Source: Trichoplax adhaerens
Lineage: Eukaryota; Placozoa; Uniplacotomia; Trichoplacea; Trichoplacidae
Assembly (NCBI RefSeq): GCF_000150275.1
Contig: NW_002060953.1
Location: 1,090,510-1,154,509 of the forward strand
DNA: 64,000 bases
Direction: 5' to 3'
Shown here: one piece after another, positions 15,001 to 30,410 of the stretch
Numbering within the stretch: position 1 is the first letter of the stretch
Layout of the letters: every line of letters begins with the position of its first letter
The notes under the pieces: generated by a model
Told to the model about the DNA's origin: nothing
The model's input: only the letters and a program-made list of their open reading frames with translations
Database searches by the model: none
Program-made: the position numbers and the translations under genes

Positions 15001-15427
15001 AGCGATAGAGATTAATAAAGAAGCTGCTGATGATGCTCTTAAATTTAGAGCTGCAGGTAAAGCCAAAGCAATACGTATCAGGATCGAAAGTAAAGCACTA
15101 GCTGCCATGATAAAATCTGAGGCAGAAGCTGAAATTGCTAGAATGGTAAATGATGAAGAGAAAGCCGAGGAATTGATTGCTGATGGATTAGTTGAAGTAG
15201 AGTTAATAAAATGTGAAGGTGAAGTTGCTGCTGAAAGGCTTCTTGCTGATGCTGATGTTGCCATATTGCGGAAGAAAGGCCTAGAAGCAGAAGCGGTCAC
15301 CTTAATAGCTGAGAAGGAAGCACTTATTGCTCGAATAATTGCTGAAACTGAATCTAGAATTGCAGCTATTCGAGGTAATAAAGAACGCGCTAAGAAGATC
15401 ATTGCTAAGAATGAACAGTCATCTAAA
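2..15427 (+). repeat. Hendecad (11-residue) coiled-coil array with 54-residue superrepeat
   Basis: About 5,140 residues in one exon. Aliphatic core residues recur every 11 positions, for example around nt 4570-4680 and 1530-1650. A helix-breaking G-D/N (or K-N-D, K-H-D) followed by xxxAxxI recurs at exact 162-nt steps: 12779, 12941, 13103, 13265, 13427, 13589; also 8057, 8219, 8381, 8543; 9128, 9290, 9452; and 6110, 6272, 6434. Elsewhere the step is 195 nt (65 residues), one hendecad longer. Nucleotide identity between units is low, so the periodicity is old and kept at protein level. The composition resembles the Ala-Glu coiled coils of flotillin/SPFH proteins, but no SPFH domain is visible here. 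Confidence 0.9.
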
Positions 15428-17593
15428 ATGGTTTTCACTATTGGTGATATCGCTGCTAAAAATTATCGAATGCGACAAGGCGTATTTAGGCCTAAGCCAG
15501 GTCCAAAAGGTGGTCGATTAAATGATATCGGTAACAAAGATTACTTTTCTCGTGATGGTCAACGTAAACTCGGTCCACCGTTTAATGATAGAGGAATTGG
15601 CGATATAGGCACTAAGGCTTATCGATTAAGGGATGGAGATAAGCAAGACAATCTTTATAAACATAGAGATCATGATCTACTTGACATTGGAACAAAATTA
15701 TATCGATTCCGTGAAGCTATCGCAGTGAAAAAAGCTGCTCCGCGGATCTCAGTTGATGACCGAATTAAATTAGCTCAACAAAGATTAATAGAGTTAGAAA
15801 TGAAGCGACAAGAACACGCTGAACGAAAGCGTGTCCAGAGAGAAGAGCGAATTAAAAATCTAGATGCTCATAAGCGAGGTTATAAATAATTATAATTTGC
15901 TGTTATTCTTAGCTTGTTAAAAGGTTATTGAATGGTTATATTGCTAATATTTACTTGTAGGGTATAATACTTATTTATGTATTGATTAATTTTTACTTCT
16001 TATCAATTTCTAATCATTTATAATTTATTTATAGCGATGCGCTTAAAGTATAAGAAGAGAATAGTTAAGAAACCCCCGGAAAAGTTACAGCCTACCCTAC
16101 CACCGACAGCGAATGATATGGAGAAATTGATGAAGCAACGAAGACTATCTAGGAGATTATCCAAACCTAAGTTGATTAAGGAAAAGACGGAAGTAATTGT
16201 TCCCGAAGAGCCACCTAAAGAGCCTGAAGTTGTTGAGGAAGAAGTCAAGGTTGAAGGTAATTTTTGATCTAAGCGGGTAGTAATTCGTATTAAAATTATA
16301 CTACAAATTCCTTCTGTTACATTTTGTAAAATGAATCGTAATTATACTTACTACAATTTAATCGTCTACAGAAAAAGATGAGAAGGCAGAGGAAGCAAAG
16401 AGAATGGCTGAGGAGGCCGAAGCCGCTCGCAAACTAGCAGAAAAAGCAGCTATTGAAGCAGGTATATATTTAACGAATTTTAATTTAAGTAATGTAATTA
16501 TAAAAGATTTCAATCTAATGTTTTAGTTAGAGCAATTAAATGAAAGAATTAATTAAATGGTATAATGGTCAAATATATTGAAAATTGAAATTGTAAACGA
16601 TTATGTTAATCTTAAGTGTTATAAAATGGCACTAGTTGATCGAATTTCGAATAAGGTGTGTATTTTAATTTCAATAGCTAGTGAAAAAGAGAAAGAAGAA
16701 GCAGAGGAAGTTCTTAAAGTGGCTGACTCTCAAGCTCGAGCGCAGAAAAATAAAGCCCTTCGAGCTAATCTCGCATCTGCCGTCTCTGCTCGCGATAGAG
16801 TAAAGATTGAAATCGCCATTGAAGAAGTCACACCACTTGTTGAAGAAATCCCAGAAGTAAAGGAAGAGATAGATGACGCTACGAAGCTTTACAAACGTTT
16901 GACTGGGCAACATTTGGTCGATGTTGCTATTGAAACCCGGAAAATGCCCGATGTAGAAAAAGCTGTCATTTACGTTAAAAAGGAAGGCTTAGAGGAATTT
17001 ATTGGTGAAAAATTCGATTATGTTTCCAACGTTTATGGTCGATTGAAACGGTTGGAAAAGATGCGACAAGAAGTTGTCAACTTAAAGCAGACGAACGTTG
17101 CTGAAATTCGTAGTTATCAGAATCCTCATCCTTCAGTCCGCAATATTATGATTGCAACTCACATATTATTGGGACACACTGAAAAAGAGGTTCGTAATTG
17201 GAAAGTTATGCAGGCTTTGATTGGTAAAACTGGCAAGCAAGGATTAAAAAGACGTGTCGATGATTGCGATACCGATAATATTCCTCTTCAAGCAGCAAAG
17301 AAAGCGCAATCTCTCATTAAAGGATTAGATGTTGATTCTGTTCGTGATATTAGCGGTGGAGCTGGTGTTTTCTTTGGTTGGGTATGTATAAAATGTTTAT
17401 AAATGTATACGAATTAATTATACCTATAGAAATATCTTAAAGATGTTTTGAAGTCTCTATTTATGCATCATTTATAAACTCTGCATTATTATTAGAGTTA
17501 ATCAACATTAGAACTTACTATTATTGCTGTAAAATAATTTAGGTCCAAGGTACTGCCGAAGTGGTATTTACAAGGGAAGAGAAAATTGGTTAA
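2..17593 (+). CDS. Giant hendecad coiled-coil protein with C-terminal dynein-stalk-like microtubule-binding domain (5'-partial, 5 exons)
   Basis: Model: join 2-15878, 16035-16256, 16372-16461, 16678-17381, 17543-17593. It gives 5,647 residues and is open at the left edge, so the N-terminus is missing. The first exon is uninterrupted Ala/Glu/Lys/Ile helix with core residues 11 apart. It is followed by four DIG motifs (residues ~5147-5240), a basic/proline-rich linker, a short coiled coil, and a domain matching the dynein heavy-chain stalk tip. Reading straight on, exon 1 would stop at 15887-15889. A donor GAG|GTTATA at 15879 and an acceptor TTATAG ending at 16034 instead join it in phase 1 to the downstream exons. 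The next two introns (16257-16371, 16462-16677) are also phase 1 and the last (17382-17542) is phase 0. I infer one gene. The alternative is two genes, 2-15889 and one starting at ATG 16037. Likely role, by inference only: a very long cytoskeletal tether or filament bound to microtubules. Coding sequence is certain; the joining is moderately supported. Confidence 0.7.
15440..15718 (+). repeat. Four-copy DIG motif block at the end of the rod
   Basis: Four 14-residue motifs with consensus [IL]xDIGxKxYxxRxG start at 15440, 15518, 15596 and 15677 (residues 5147, 5173, 5199, 5226), spaced 26, 26 and 27 residues. Copy 1 has DIA in place of DIG and copy 4 ends REA instead of RDG. The linkers are Gly/Pro/Lys-rich, so the helix ends here. 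I do not recognise the motif. Spacing and position suggest a short repeated binding element between the rod and the microtubule-binding end. Confidence 0.85.
16980..17593 (+). other. Dynein heavy-chain stalk / microtubule-binding-like domain (3' exons of the giant gene)
   Basis: The segment from about nt 17104 reads EIRSYQNPHPSVRNI, then a NWK..QALIGK segment, DDCDTDNIP, a predicted helix ending in LIKGLDVDSVRDISGGAGVF, and FGW-VQ across the last intron. This order matches the dynein stalk tip, whose family pattern is E-[LI]-[KR]-S-[FY]..P...V.N, S-W-K, K-E-N-I-P, then V..KS.AA.GLC.WV. A coiled coil equivalent to stalk helix CC1 precedes it. The protein stops 16 codons after the W-V junction, so the returning helix CC2 of a true dynein stalk is absent, as is any AAA+ motor sequence. 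It is therefore not a dynein, but a protein that has the stalk-tip fold at its C-terminus. Confidence 0.8.
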
Positions 17594-19562
17594 TACCACT
17601 TAGCCATTTATGACAGGATCATATTAAAATTGTCGGTAATACTTATATCATCAACGCTCTAGTTGGATTGTATCTTAATCGTTACCATATTGTCCATGTC
17701 ATAAAATTTATTATACTCATATGAACGTTATAAGTGATGTGTGTGTAATATGTTTAATTTCCATTCCTAGTTCAGAATAAGAACTATAGCATAGATGATT
17801 TGCTATGGAATGCTAAGTCATTTAAATTTTACTTATGTACGTAATGACAGTCTAACCCTCGATACCGAATATTGATTTAAAATTTAATTTCAAACCTTAT
17901 TAATTATTTCTTACTTGCTCTTTATTGCTTTACGCGTATAATAATTAAATCGAACGATCGATACTAAAAGTACTAGTATCTGAATAACAGGATTCGACAA
18001 ATCCCAATTATGGACTGCTCTTAGTTTATAAGCAAAAAAAGTTTAACATCATTCTTTTTTGTTTTGAAATTAATATTAATCTTCTATATTTCCGATAAAA
18101 ATTGCATGCCTATTTTTGTATGATTGAAAATACTTTTGATAAAGCATTTGGTAAAAATACTAGCTATTATATTTTGTAGTTATGATATCCTAGGTGAAAC
18201 TTTAACTCCCTATTGCCTTGGTATCTTGGTATAGAATAATGTACATCAGTTTGATATTAAAATAAAAATAACAAAAAATCAAGTATACCTAAAGAATTAT
18301 CCCTTACTTTTGCTTTGTTTATTCAGTATAAACTAAATTTAAAGCTATACTATACTTGATACTTGAAATAGTCGTTAAAATGTTGCTAGAATGATGTTAA
18401 CCGGTACAAAAATAACATTTCGAGTTACCTACCCTTTCGAATGCTATAAGTTTGTACGAGCGTAGAATCTGTATAAATTATTCAATTTTTACGTAACTAA
18501 CGCAATTAGTAACCTATATTTAGTCTACATTTCTTGTAACCAGCTCGGCTGCAATCAGTAAACATTCGTCTGACTCTTCCAGTGTGACGTTTGCATTAAT
18601 AATAATTAAATATTAAGTTGCAGTAGCAACAAGTCACTATTGATTCTGAGGTTAGAGTAATAACTTGGCTTCAATCGGGCTAAGGAATCCGATAATACAA
18701 TATCACTAAGAAATCGTTTTAGTCAATGTAATAGTTTATCGCTATATATATACACTGTACACGAGTATATATTACAGGCAGTAAACGTTCCAAGATGTAT
18801 TTTAACAACATCCAAAATGAGCTATACTTTAATTAAGCATTCAGCTAAGGCTGAGGGCAGTTAATTATTCCAAACTTCACGATAAATCATTTACAATGAC
18901 CCTGAGGACATACAGACATACACGACTTTTATACACGTGAAGTAGGTTAACGAAGTTTACAAAATGAACATAAGTTTTTAGCGTACTATGCGGAATTTAG
19001 TAAGTACAAAAGGTTAGATTCATCATACGAAATAAAGATAATTATTAATAAAATGAGCTAAAATAACTAGATAGGACGGATCATATTAATAATAATTAAA
19101 TTATAGGAGTGTTTTACAAGAGATATAGTTGAAATTGATATACTGTAAAGAAAAACTGTTATTAGATAATGGTAAAATGAATGAATACATGGAACAAGTA
19201 AAGAACACATCATTGAGTAGACTGGAGAATCACATAAATTATTATAGCACATGATGCAATTTTTACACTGAATCAGATATACGCAACATTTACAAATGTA
19301 GTATTGGCAAAATGACCTATTCCATTGCAAAGATCTCTTCCCTTCACAAATTTAAAGCAGCATGATGAAATAATCACGTAAAGAATCAAGACGAAACAAT
19401 TTAAATACCAGAATATGACAAGCAAATTTGGAAAAAATCAGGTTAATGTAATTTGAAATGAAAAAAAATCTACAAAGAAAGCTCGATCATGTAAGTATAC
19501 CACCATTACTAACATACTATTAATTCAACTAGGGAACTGTAGATACTGAATATTATTCAATT
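17594..19562. other. Intergenic spacer between convergent genes
   Basis: This is AT-rich sequence between the 3' ends of the giant gene (+) and the AMMECR1 gene (-). I see no exon with paired splice signals and no RNA gene. The minus-strand frame at 19067-19330 is cysteine-rich but has no family resemblance, and the AMMECR1 frame already ends at 19563. Confidence 0.6.
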
Positions 19563-23954
<4,392 letters not shown>

Positions 23955-26334
23955 CACTAATCGATTCCAATTAGCAGGATTCTATTGCTAAGAGTTCCAA
24001 TATGGAGGAGAGAAAATTTTCCAACAACAAGCTTGATCAACGACTGACTGACCACCACAAGCCATTCAATGGTGTTGAAGTCACTAGCTCCCAAGTCATT
24101 TTATATGGTGTAAAATAGATGTCGTATATCAATTATACAATATACTATGAATTAGGCCTAGTTTATGACATCTACTTTACACGGATGCGTACTATACCCA
24201 CACTTGGTCCAAGGACTTGTATGGTCAGCGCAGTAGGTTTTCCTTCTCATACTGAACACTGGTGCTACGCACCAGTTTACGACTGTAGGCTGCCATACTG
24301 TCCAATGTCCAGTTGTCCATAGTGCTGCATCATGATCTTTCTCGACCTTGAGAACCGTGGGGACGGACGGACAAGGTGGAAATCGCTCATTGCATACTGT
24401 GCTGGACACATTGTAAAGGTCATTATACTGTAACCGTTGAATAACAGTACTGTTTGTGCACTACCCAGAAAGCTCATTCAAAGCTTCATTCAAGTCATTC
24501 CAATGGTGTAAAGTCAGTCAAGATTGTGTAAAATAGATGTCGCATACAACCTCTACGCTATACTATTTAATAATGCGTAGTTTACGACATCTACTTTACA
24601 CACAAGGGTACTATACCTACACTTGGTCCATGGACTTGAACGGTATGAGCAATAGGTTTCCTTCTCTTACTGAAGACTGGTGCGTAGCACCAGTTTACGA
24701 CTGCATGCTACCATACTGTCCAATGTCCAATTGTCCATAGGGTTGCGAAAGGCCTTAAGAACCGTTGGACGGACGGACAATGATGAAAATCCCATAATGA
24801 TCTTTCTCGACCTTGAGAACCATGGGGACGGACGGACAGAGGTGGCAATCGCTCATTGTATACAGAGTTGGACACATTGTAAAGGTCATTATACTGTAAC
24901 CGTTGAATAACAGTACTGTTTGTGCACTACCTAATGGACTTGAACGGTATGAGCAATAGATTTCCTTCTCTTACTGAAGACTGGTGCGTAGCACCAGTTT
25001 ACGACTGCATGCTACCATACTGTCCAATGTCCAATTGTCCATAGGGTTGCGAAAGACCTTAAGAACCTTTGGACGGACGGACAATGATGAAAATCCCCAT
25101 AGCATACTGTACTCTACACTCGTCTACAGGTCTGCATACTGTAACGCTTGAATGACAGCACTGTTTGTGCACTACCCAGAAAGCTCATTTAAAGCTTCAT
25201 TCAAGTTATTCAATAGTGTTCAGTCGGTCTAGATTGTGTAAAATAGATGTCGTATAGAAGCTATACGCTACACAATTAATAATGCCTAGTTTGCGACATC
25301 TGCTTTACACACAGCCTTACTATAGCTACACTTGGTCGTTGGACTTGTACGGTAGACGCAGTAGCTTAGCCTTCTCCTACTGAACACTGGAGCCTAGCAC
25401 CAGTTTACGACTGTATGCTACCATCCTGTCCAATGTCCAATCGTCCATAGCACTACAGAAGAACTTCCCCGACCTTGAGAACCATGCGGACGGACGGACA
25501 ATGGTGAAAGATCACCTATAGCCCCCTGTACTGTAAATGTCCCTATACTGTAAGACTTGAATGACAGTACTGTTTGTGCACTACGGAGGAAGCTGCTCAC
25601 GCAGCCATCAAGACTTCGATGGAAAGCTGTTTCTTTTACCTCTTTCATCCTTCCATCGGGACTACTTGTACTATTCCTTGTGTTCCTGATATAGTCAGGA
25701 AAAGAGAGAGATGGTGACGCAGTGCCAAAATAGGCAGACTTATCCTCATATTTCGAGTCATTCTACCGCTAAAAATCCTATGTCAGCTTCTTGGAATAAC
25801 ATGGATGGACATTGGATAGTATAGTGTATGGTTATGGACATACGGTACAGTTCAAATGACCAGTAAAATAATCGCCCTACACGATTTAACTTAACTGTAT
25901 GGCCATGTTCTGTCCGTCTGTAAACCCGTCGGTTACGCCTTATGGCATGGAACTCATACAGAAAGAGGCAAACGAGAAAATTACTATGGTTTAGTATCGC
26001 CTAACAGATACTACTTGCGCTACGTATTCTTCGTCATCCAGCAGTACGACTACTGCAGCTGAGGTTGCTTTCGACCGACCTCACTACCCGTTCATGAGGA
26101 AATTGCAACATTGCATATCCGAAGCTTCAAGATAGACAGTAAATTCTCTAGAAATAAAGCATCCATTGCATATCTCAATCAATATAACGCGTTCAGCAAA
26201 AGGCATTGAAGGGATAGCTTGCATTTGCAATTTGGTAATATCAGGATACTGTGGTTGCAAACACAATAAAACCACTACCTAGCCCATTGGCTCTCAGCAA
26301 GTCGATCGATCATCTCTATCGTTGCTCTTCCATC
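23955..26334. promoter_or_regulatory. Divergent intergenic region between AMMECR1 and CLNS1A
   Basis: This region holds the 5' flanks of both genes, which are transcribed away from each other. Most of it is the foldback tandem array described separately. I see no convincing TATA box next to either start codon, which would fit housekeeping promoters. Short frames of 60-80 codons here are products of the repeats. Confidence 0.5.
24108..25600. repeat. Tandem array of ~418-bp foldback repeats
   Basis: Each full unit starts with an imperfect inverted repeat of ~19 bp (GTGTAAAATAGATGTCGTA / TACGACATCTACTTTACAC) spanning ~75 bp, at 24108-24182, 24526-24601 and 25236-25310. Then follow a short hairpin CTGGTGCGTAGCACCAG (about 24260, 24680, 24983; altered at 25387), the phrase CCATACTGTCCAATGTCCA, and a GGACGGACGGACA run. 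The unit beginning near 24930 lacks the inverted-repeat part. The layout resembles tandemly amplified MITE/foldback elements. No transposase is present. Confidence 0.8.
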
Positions 26335-29097
26335 ATGATTGTTTTAACCCAGGTCGCTATACCCACTGAGAATGTCTTCTGCAAGCAAGAAAATTGCAAA
26401 GCTGTCCTCAATCACCAAGACTATGGTACAGGTACCTTATACATTGCTGCAAGGTAACTAGCCATGATTTAGCCATCATGTCATTCTAGTGGACACGATA
26501 TTGACGAGTAATGTTTAATCGATCCTGCACTTCATGATGCTGATCGTGAATGAATGCAAACTATCTTGCGATTGTTCAATATCCATACTAATACTGTAAT
26601 GATTATTAACTACCAGCATGTTAACATGGTCCAACAACGAAGGTAATGGATTGAATCTGGAATACCCTTCCATCTCGCTCCATGGTGTATCGAAAGATTT
26701 GAGCGTTTATCCTCATCCATGCATTTACTGCATGCTTGATTTACAATTGAAGGGTAAGCGTAGAAATAGCAATGCGTACAGACTCAGATGTTGCAATACT
26801 GTAGCATGCAATAACCTGAGATTAATCTTGATGTTGATAGACCAGATCAAAGTACGACTCTTTTATCACTTCATTTTACCACTAGCTTACAACTTCGACA
26901 ATTCTATACAATCTATTCAAATGGTTAGAATTACTAAACTCATATCTAAAGATTGCAATAGCATGGCTCAAGTTAGCAAGAGATTATAATTTATGCTTGT
27001 GGATGAGATCAAAGTACGACTCTTTCATCCCTTCATTTTTTCACTAGCTTGCAATTTCGACAATTCTATACAATCTCTTTAAATGGTTAGAATTACTAAA
27101 CTCATATCTAAAGATTGCAATAGCACGGCTCAAGTTAACAAGAGATTATAATTTATGCTTGTGGATGAGATCAAAGTACGACTCTTTCATGCCTTCATTT
27201 TCCCACTAGCTTACAATTTCGACAATTCTATACAATCTCTTCAAATGGTTAGAATTACTAAACTCATATCTGAACATTGCAATAGCATAACTCAAGTTAA
27301 CAAGAGATTATAATTTATGCTTGTGGATGAGATCAAAATGCGACTCTTTATCCATTAATTTACCTCTAGCCTGCAACTTAGACAATTCTGTACAATCTTT
27401 TCAAACAAACAGCTAAAACTACTGTACAGTACTGATATCTGTAAGATCGCAATAGCATGCAACAAGCTAACAAGAGATTATCATCATGTTAATAGACTAG
27501 ATAAAAGTACGGCTCTTGATCCCTTAATTGTACTACTAGCTTGCAATTTAGACAATTCTATTCAATCTCTTCAAATAGTTAGAACTTTAGCACTAACGTC
27601 AGTAACATTACAGTAGCATGCAAACAAGAGATTATCATTTGTATTTATGGATTAGATCAAAGTACGACTCTTTATCCATTAATTTACCCCTTGCTTGCAA
27701 CTTAGACAATTCTATACAATATGTTCAAACAGTTAAAACTGCTGTACTGATATCTGCAAGATTGCACTAGTATGCAACAACCCAATAGAGGAAATTCATC
27801 TTCATGCTCATAAAACAGATAAAATACCACTCTTTATCCTTAATTTTAGCTCTAGCTTGCAATTAAGATAATTCTATACAAATATTAAAAATGATTACTG
27901 CTGTACCACTATCCTAGATTATAGGTCTTAACATTGCTGTGTTGAAATTTAGCAACAATAATCATGCTCAGTAACTTATTCCTACTAACGATGTATATTG
28001 CCTTTTGCTAACATATCTATATGATAGATGAAAATGGAGACGAGCAGTCTGTCGGCGAACTCATCCTTGCCCCAGAAGATGAAGCATCATGTAAGCACAT
28101 CGTACTAATCATTATTAATGTTGTCTCAAGTAATACATAAATTGATCCACGTGCCGTCAATAACGTCTAGAAAGATTTTTTTGGGATATTACCATTTCAA
28201 TACATACAGCAAATAACTATAGTATTTTTATAAAGCATTATACTAGGTAGATTTCATGTGCGATTGTAAAAATTCTAATATCAAACGTTGTCAGCTTTAC
28301 ATAATAATACTGTATATATACTGGGTATGAAAGAGAATTTTCCTATTGCATTCACTACCTAACTGTAATCTTACTATTATACACATAACATAGTGGAAGA
28401 TATTTATAACGCCATAGCAGATTGCCAAGCTTTACATCCAGATGATGAAGATGAGGATTTGGAAGATGGTATGTAGCTTAGTTTGTATCTATACCATTTA
28501 ACTAATATAAGCGTACATTATACCTCAAATGAAAAGCCCTAAATATTTATTTAATAACAGTCGAAGAAGAAGATGAAGATATAAATGAGGTATGCAAATA
28601 ATGTATAGTCAAGTTATAAAATTATGATACAATACTACAGTAGTGTTATTGTGGTATAGTTTTCACTACCTCAGGGACATATCTCTATTGATAGTATTAT
28701 AGCGTTAGTGTTGTTCGTGTGTAGGCTCATTTCACGATCTTGTTTTTATATCGTTTGTAGGAAGGAAATGGGACTAGTTCGGTAGATATGCCAAGTCAGC
28801 AAGAATTTCAACACATGATTGAAGATCAATCCACTTGTGAGTAGCCTATCATAATACTTGCTACTAATGATTGTAAGCAAGATCAATAATAATTCTGCAT
28901 TGTCGGAAAAATTAATAAGGGAGCTCTCGTTAACCGTCGGTGTGATGATAGTTATAGAACACCCTAAAGGAATTTTGTTAACTAAAGTGCTGTATATTTA
29001 TATTTTTACAGCTGGCTATCAAGATGGAAATATGGTCTCCACAGAGCAATCAAATCAAAATAATGATGGTCAATTTGATGATGCTGATGACCATTAG
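26335..29097 (+). CDS. CLNS1A: pICln / methylosome subunit, 7 exons
   Basis: Model: 26335-26453, 26617-26753, 28028-28090, 28394-28468, 28561-28589, 28761-28836, 29012-29097; 194 residues with all phases closing. Exon 1 has CKAVLN and GTGTLYIAA (residues 31-39). Exon 2 has TWSNNEGNGLNLEYPSISLH (residues 43-62), the PH-like fold of pICln. Exons 3-4 have APEDEASLEDIYNAIADCQ followed by ALHPDDEDEDLED, and exon 7 ends QFDDADDH, matching the acidic tail of the family. pICln acts in the cytosol with PRMT5/MEP50, chaperoning Sm proteins for snRNP assembly; a chloride-conductance role was proposed earlier. It is shorter than the vertebrate protein (237 residues), mainly in the loop after exon 2. Intron 2 (26754-28027) carries a minisatellite. 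In the ATG 26335 model the N-terminus is MIVLTQVAIPTENVF; an upstream in-frame ATG at 26251 is less likely. Confidence 0.95.
26844..27980. repeat. 162-bp minisatellite in CLNS1A intron 2
   Basis: The unit start AGATCAAAGTACGACTCTTT recurs, with decay, at 26844, 27006, 27168, 27330, 27499, 27654 and 27817. Spacings are 162, 162, 162, 169, 155 and 163 bp. The first four copies are almost identical and the later ones increasingly diverged. Shared inner phrases are GACAATTCTATACAATCT and CAAGAGATTATAATTTATGC. Confidence 0.9.
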
Positions 29098-30410
29098 CGA
29101 TTCGATATGCCGGAAATCGGATAAACACTCGAAACGTGTTGATGTAAATTTAAAGATATTGACACCTTGACTGTATAATAATATCGAAAACTGGTAAACA
29201 CTATGGATAGAACTAAAACTTTAGTTTTATAGCACGATTAGTATATTAAGAATTGAGGTAAAAGCTTTCGATAATTAATGATGACTCGATTTCACTTTGT
29301 AACAAATAACTAATAAAAGAGTTCGATGGAGCACTTTTCTTCTGTAATAATGCAAACGTCATTTTTATGTGATCAGAAATAAAATATTTTAATGCAAATA
29401 TCGGTAATAGAAAATTTTCAACAATGATCCAGTTTATCACTCATTAGGTGATAATATTTAAAAAACATATGATTCGACAACCACCGCCAAATATAATAAT
29501 GATTTACAGATACTACGATGTTTCTGGTGTTACAGCTATAGTATATAATAATGGCATAATATCTAATATCGTCAGTGAACAAAGTCTACATCCTGGACAT
29601 CAGGGATGCAGGAATAAAAGATAAACCTGTAAACGAGAACTCTTAGATCAATGATTACTATAATTACCAGAATAAAATGATCACCCTAAGCTATTATTGA
29701 ATTATGTGGAGAATAATGCAATTGCAAGTTATCGATTGAATTTTTATTACTACATGATACTTACATGCTACCTATGTACGCGTATTCATATCAGCTAACA
29801 ATCTATACCACATATTGAAAGCCATCATGCATAACTGAAACTTTGCTATTACTGATTCACTTTTCTGCCATGAAGGAAATACTACTGATGATCGTAGTAA
29901 GAAAATTTATTTTTTATACTGTACGCGCATATCAACTGTCAAAATAATATAATCATACCATTGAGTCAAGGCACTGACTAACCACTACAAAATATCAGCG
30001 ATATTTTTGTACTGTACTTGGGTAAAAAATCGTGCCATGATATTAGCATTTGAAGGATATGCTTAGTTGTGTTTATATGAAAGTTATTTGAAATCATAAA
30101 AATACATCTTAACCTATTTATCATCCAGCATGAAACAATCTTAAATCTTAGTGTGATCTTTATCTTACATTCTATAATTTTAATCCAACCCTTCGGCTTT
30201 AAATCGTATTATAAGTTATGACATAGAATTGATTAAAGAAATTAACAAGTATTAAACAAATAGTAGTCAATTAGACAATATATATCATCTTGTCGCTGAT
30301 CTCTTATGTTGCCGCAAATATCCTGGTTAAATTGATTTACTGGATTGGCTTCATAAACGATCTAGATTTTCATCCTTTAGTCATCTTTGTTTTCATTATG
30401 ACTAATCTTC
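29098..30410. other. Intergenic spacer
   Basis: This is AT-rich sequence between the convergent 3' ends of CLNS1A and the first cAMP-receptor-like gene. I see no gene or repeat in it. The minus-strand frame at 29246-29440 has no flanking splice signals or family features. Confidence 0.6.

Noticed and set aside
14524-15438. 304-codon open frame on the minus strand, and many similar antisense frames between 700 and 15400
   Set aside because: They are complements of the Ala/Glu/Lys-biased codons of the giant exon (giving Ser/Ala/Phe/Leu-rich nonsense) and have no domain features.
16578-16677. Apparent N-terminal extension MKIEIVNDYVNLKCYK before the stalk-like domain
   Set aside because: It lies within the intron ending at 16677; the TTTCAATAG acceptor joins the upstream phase-1 exon in frame.
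24119-24910. Several 60-80 codon frames on both strands
   Set aside because: They are produced by the foldback tandem array and recur unit by unit without splice context.
26844-27980. Link between the 162-bp minisatellite and the 162-nt superrepeat of the giant exon
   Set aside because: Only the period is shared. The minisatellite is non-coding, unrelated in sequence and full of stops; treated as coincidence.
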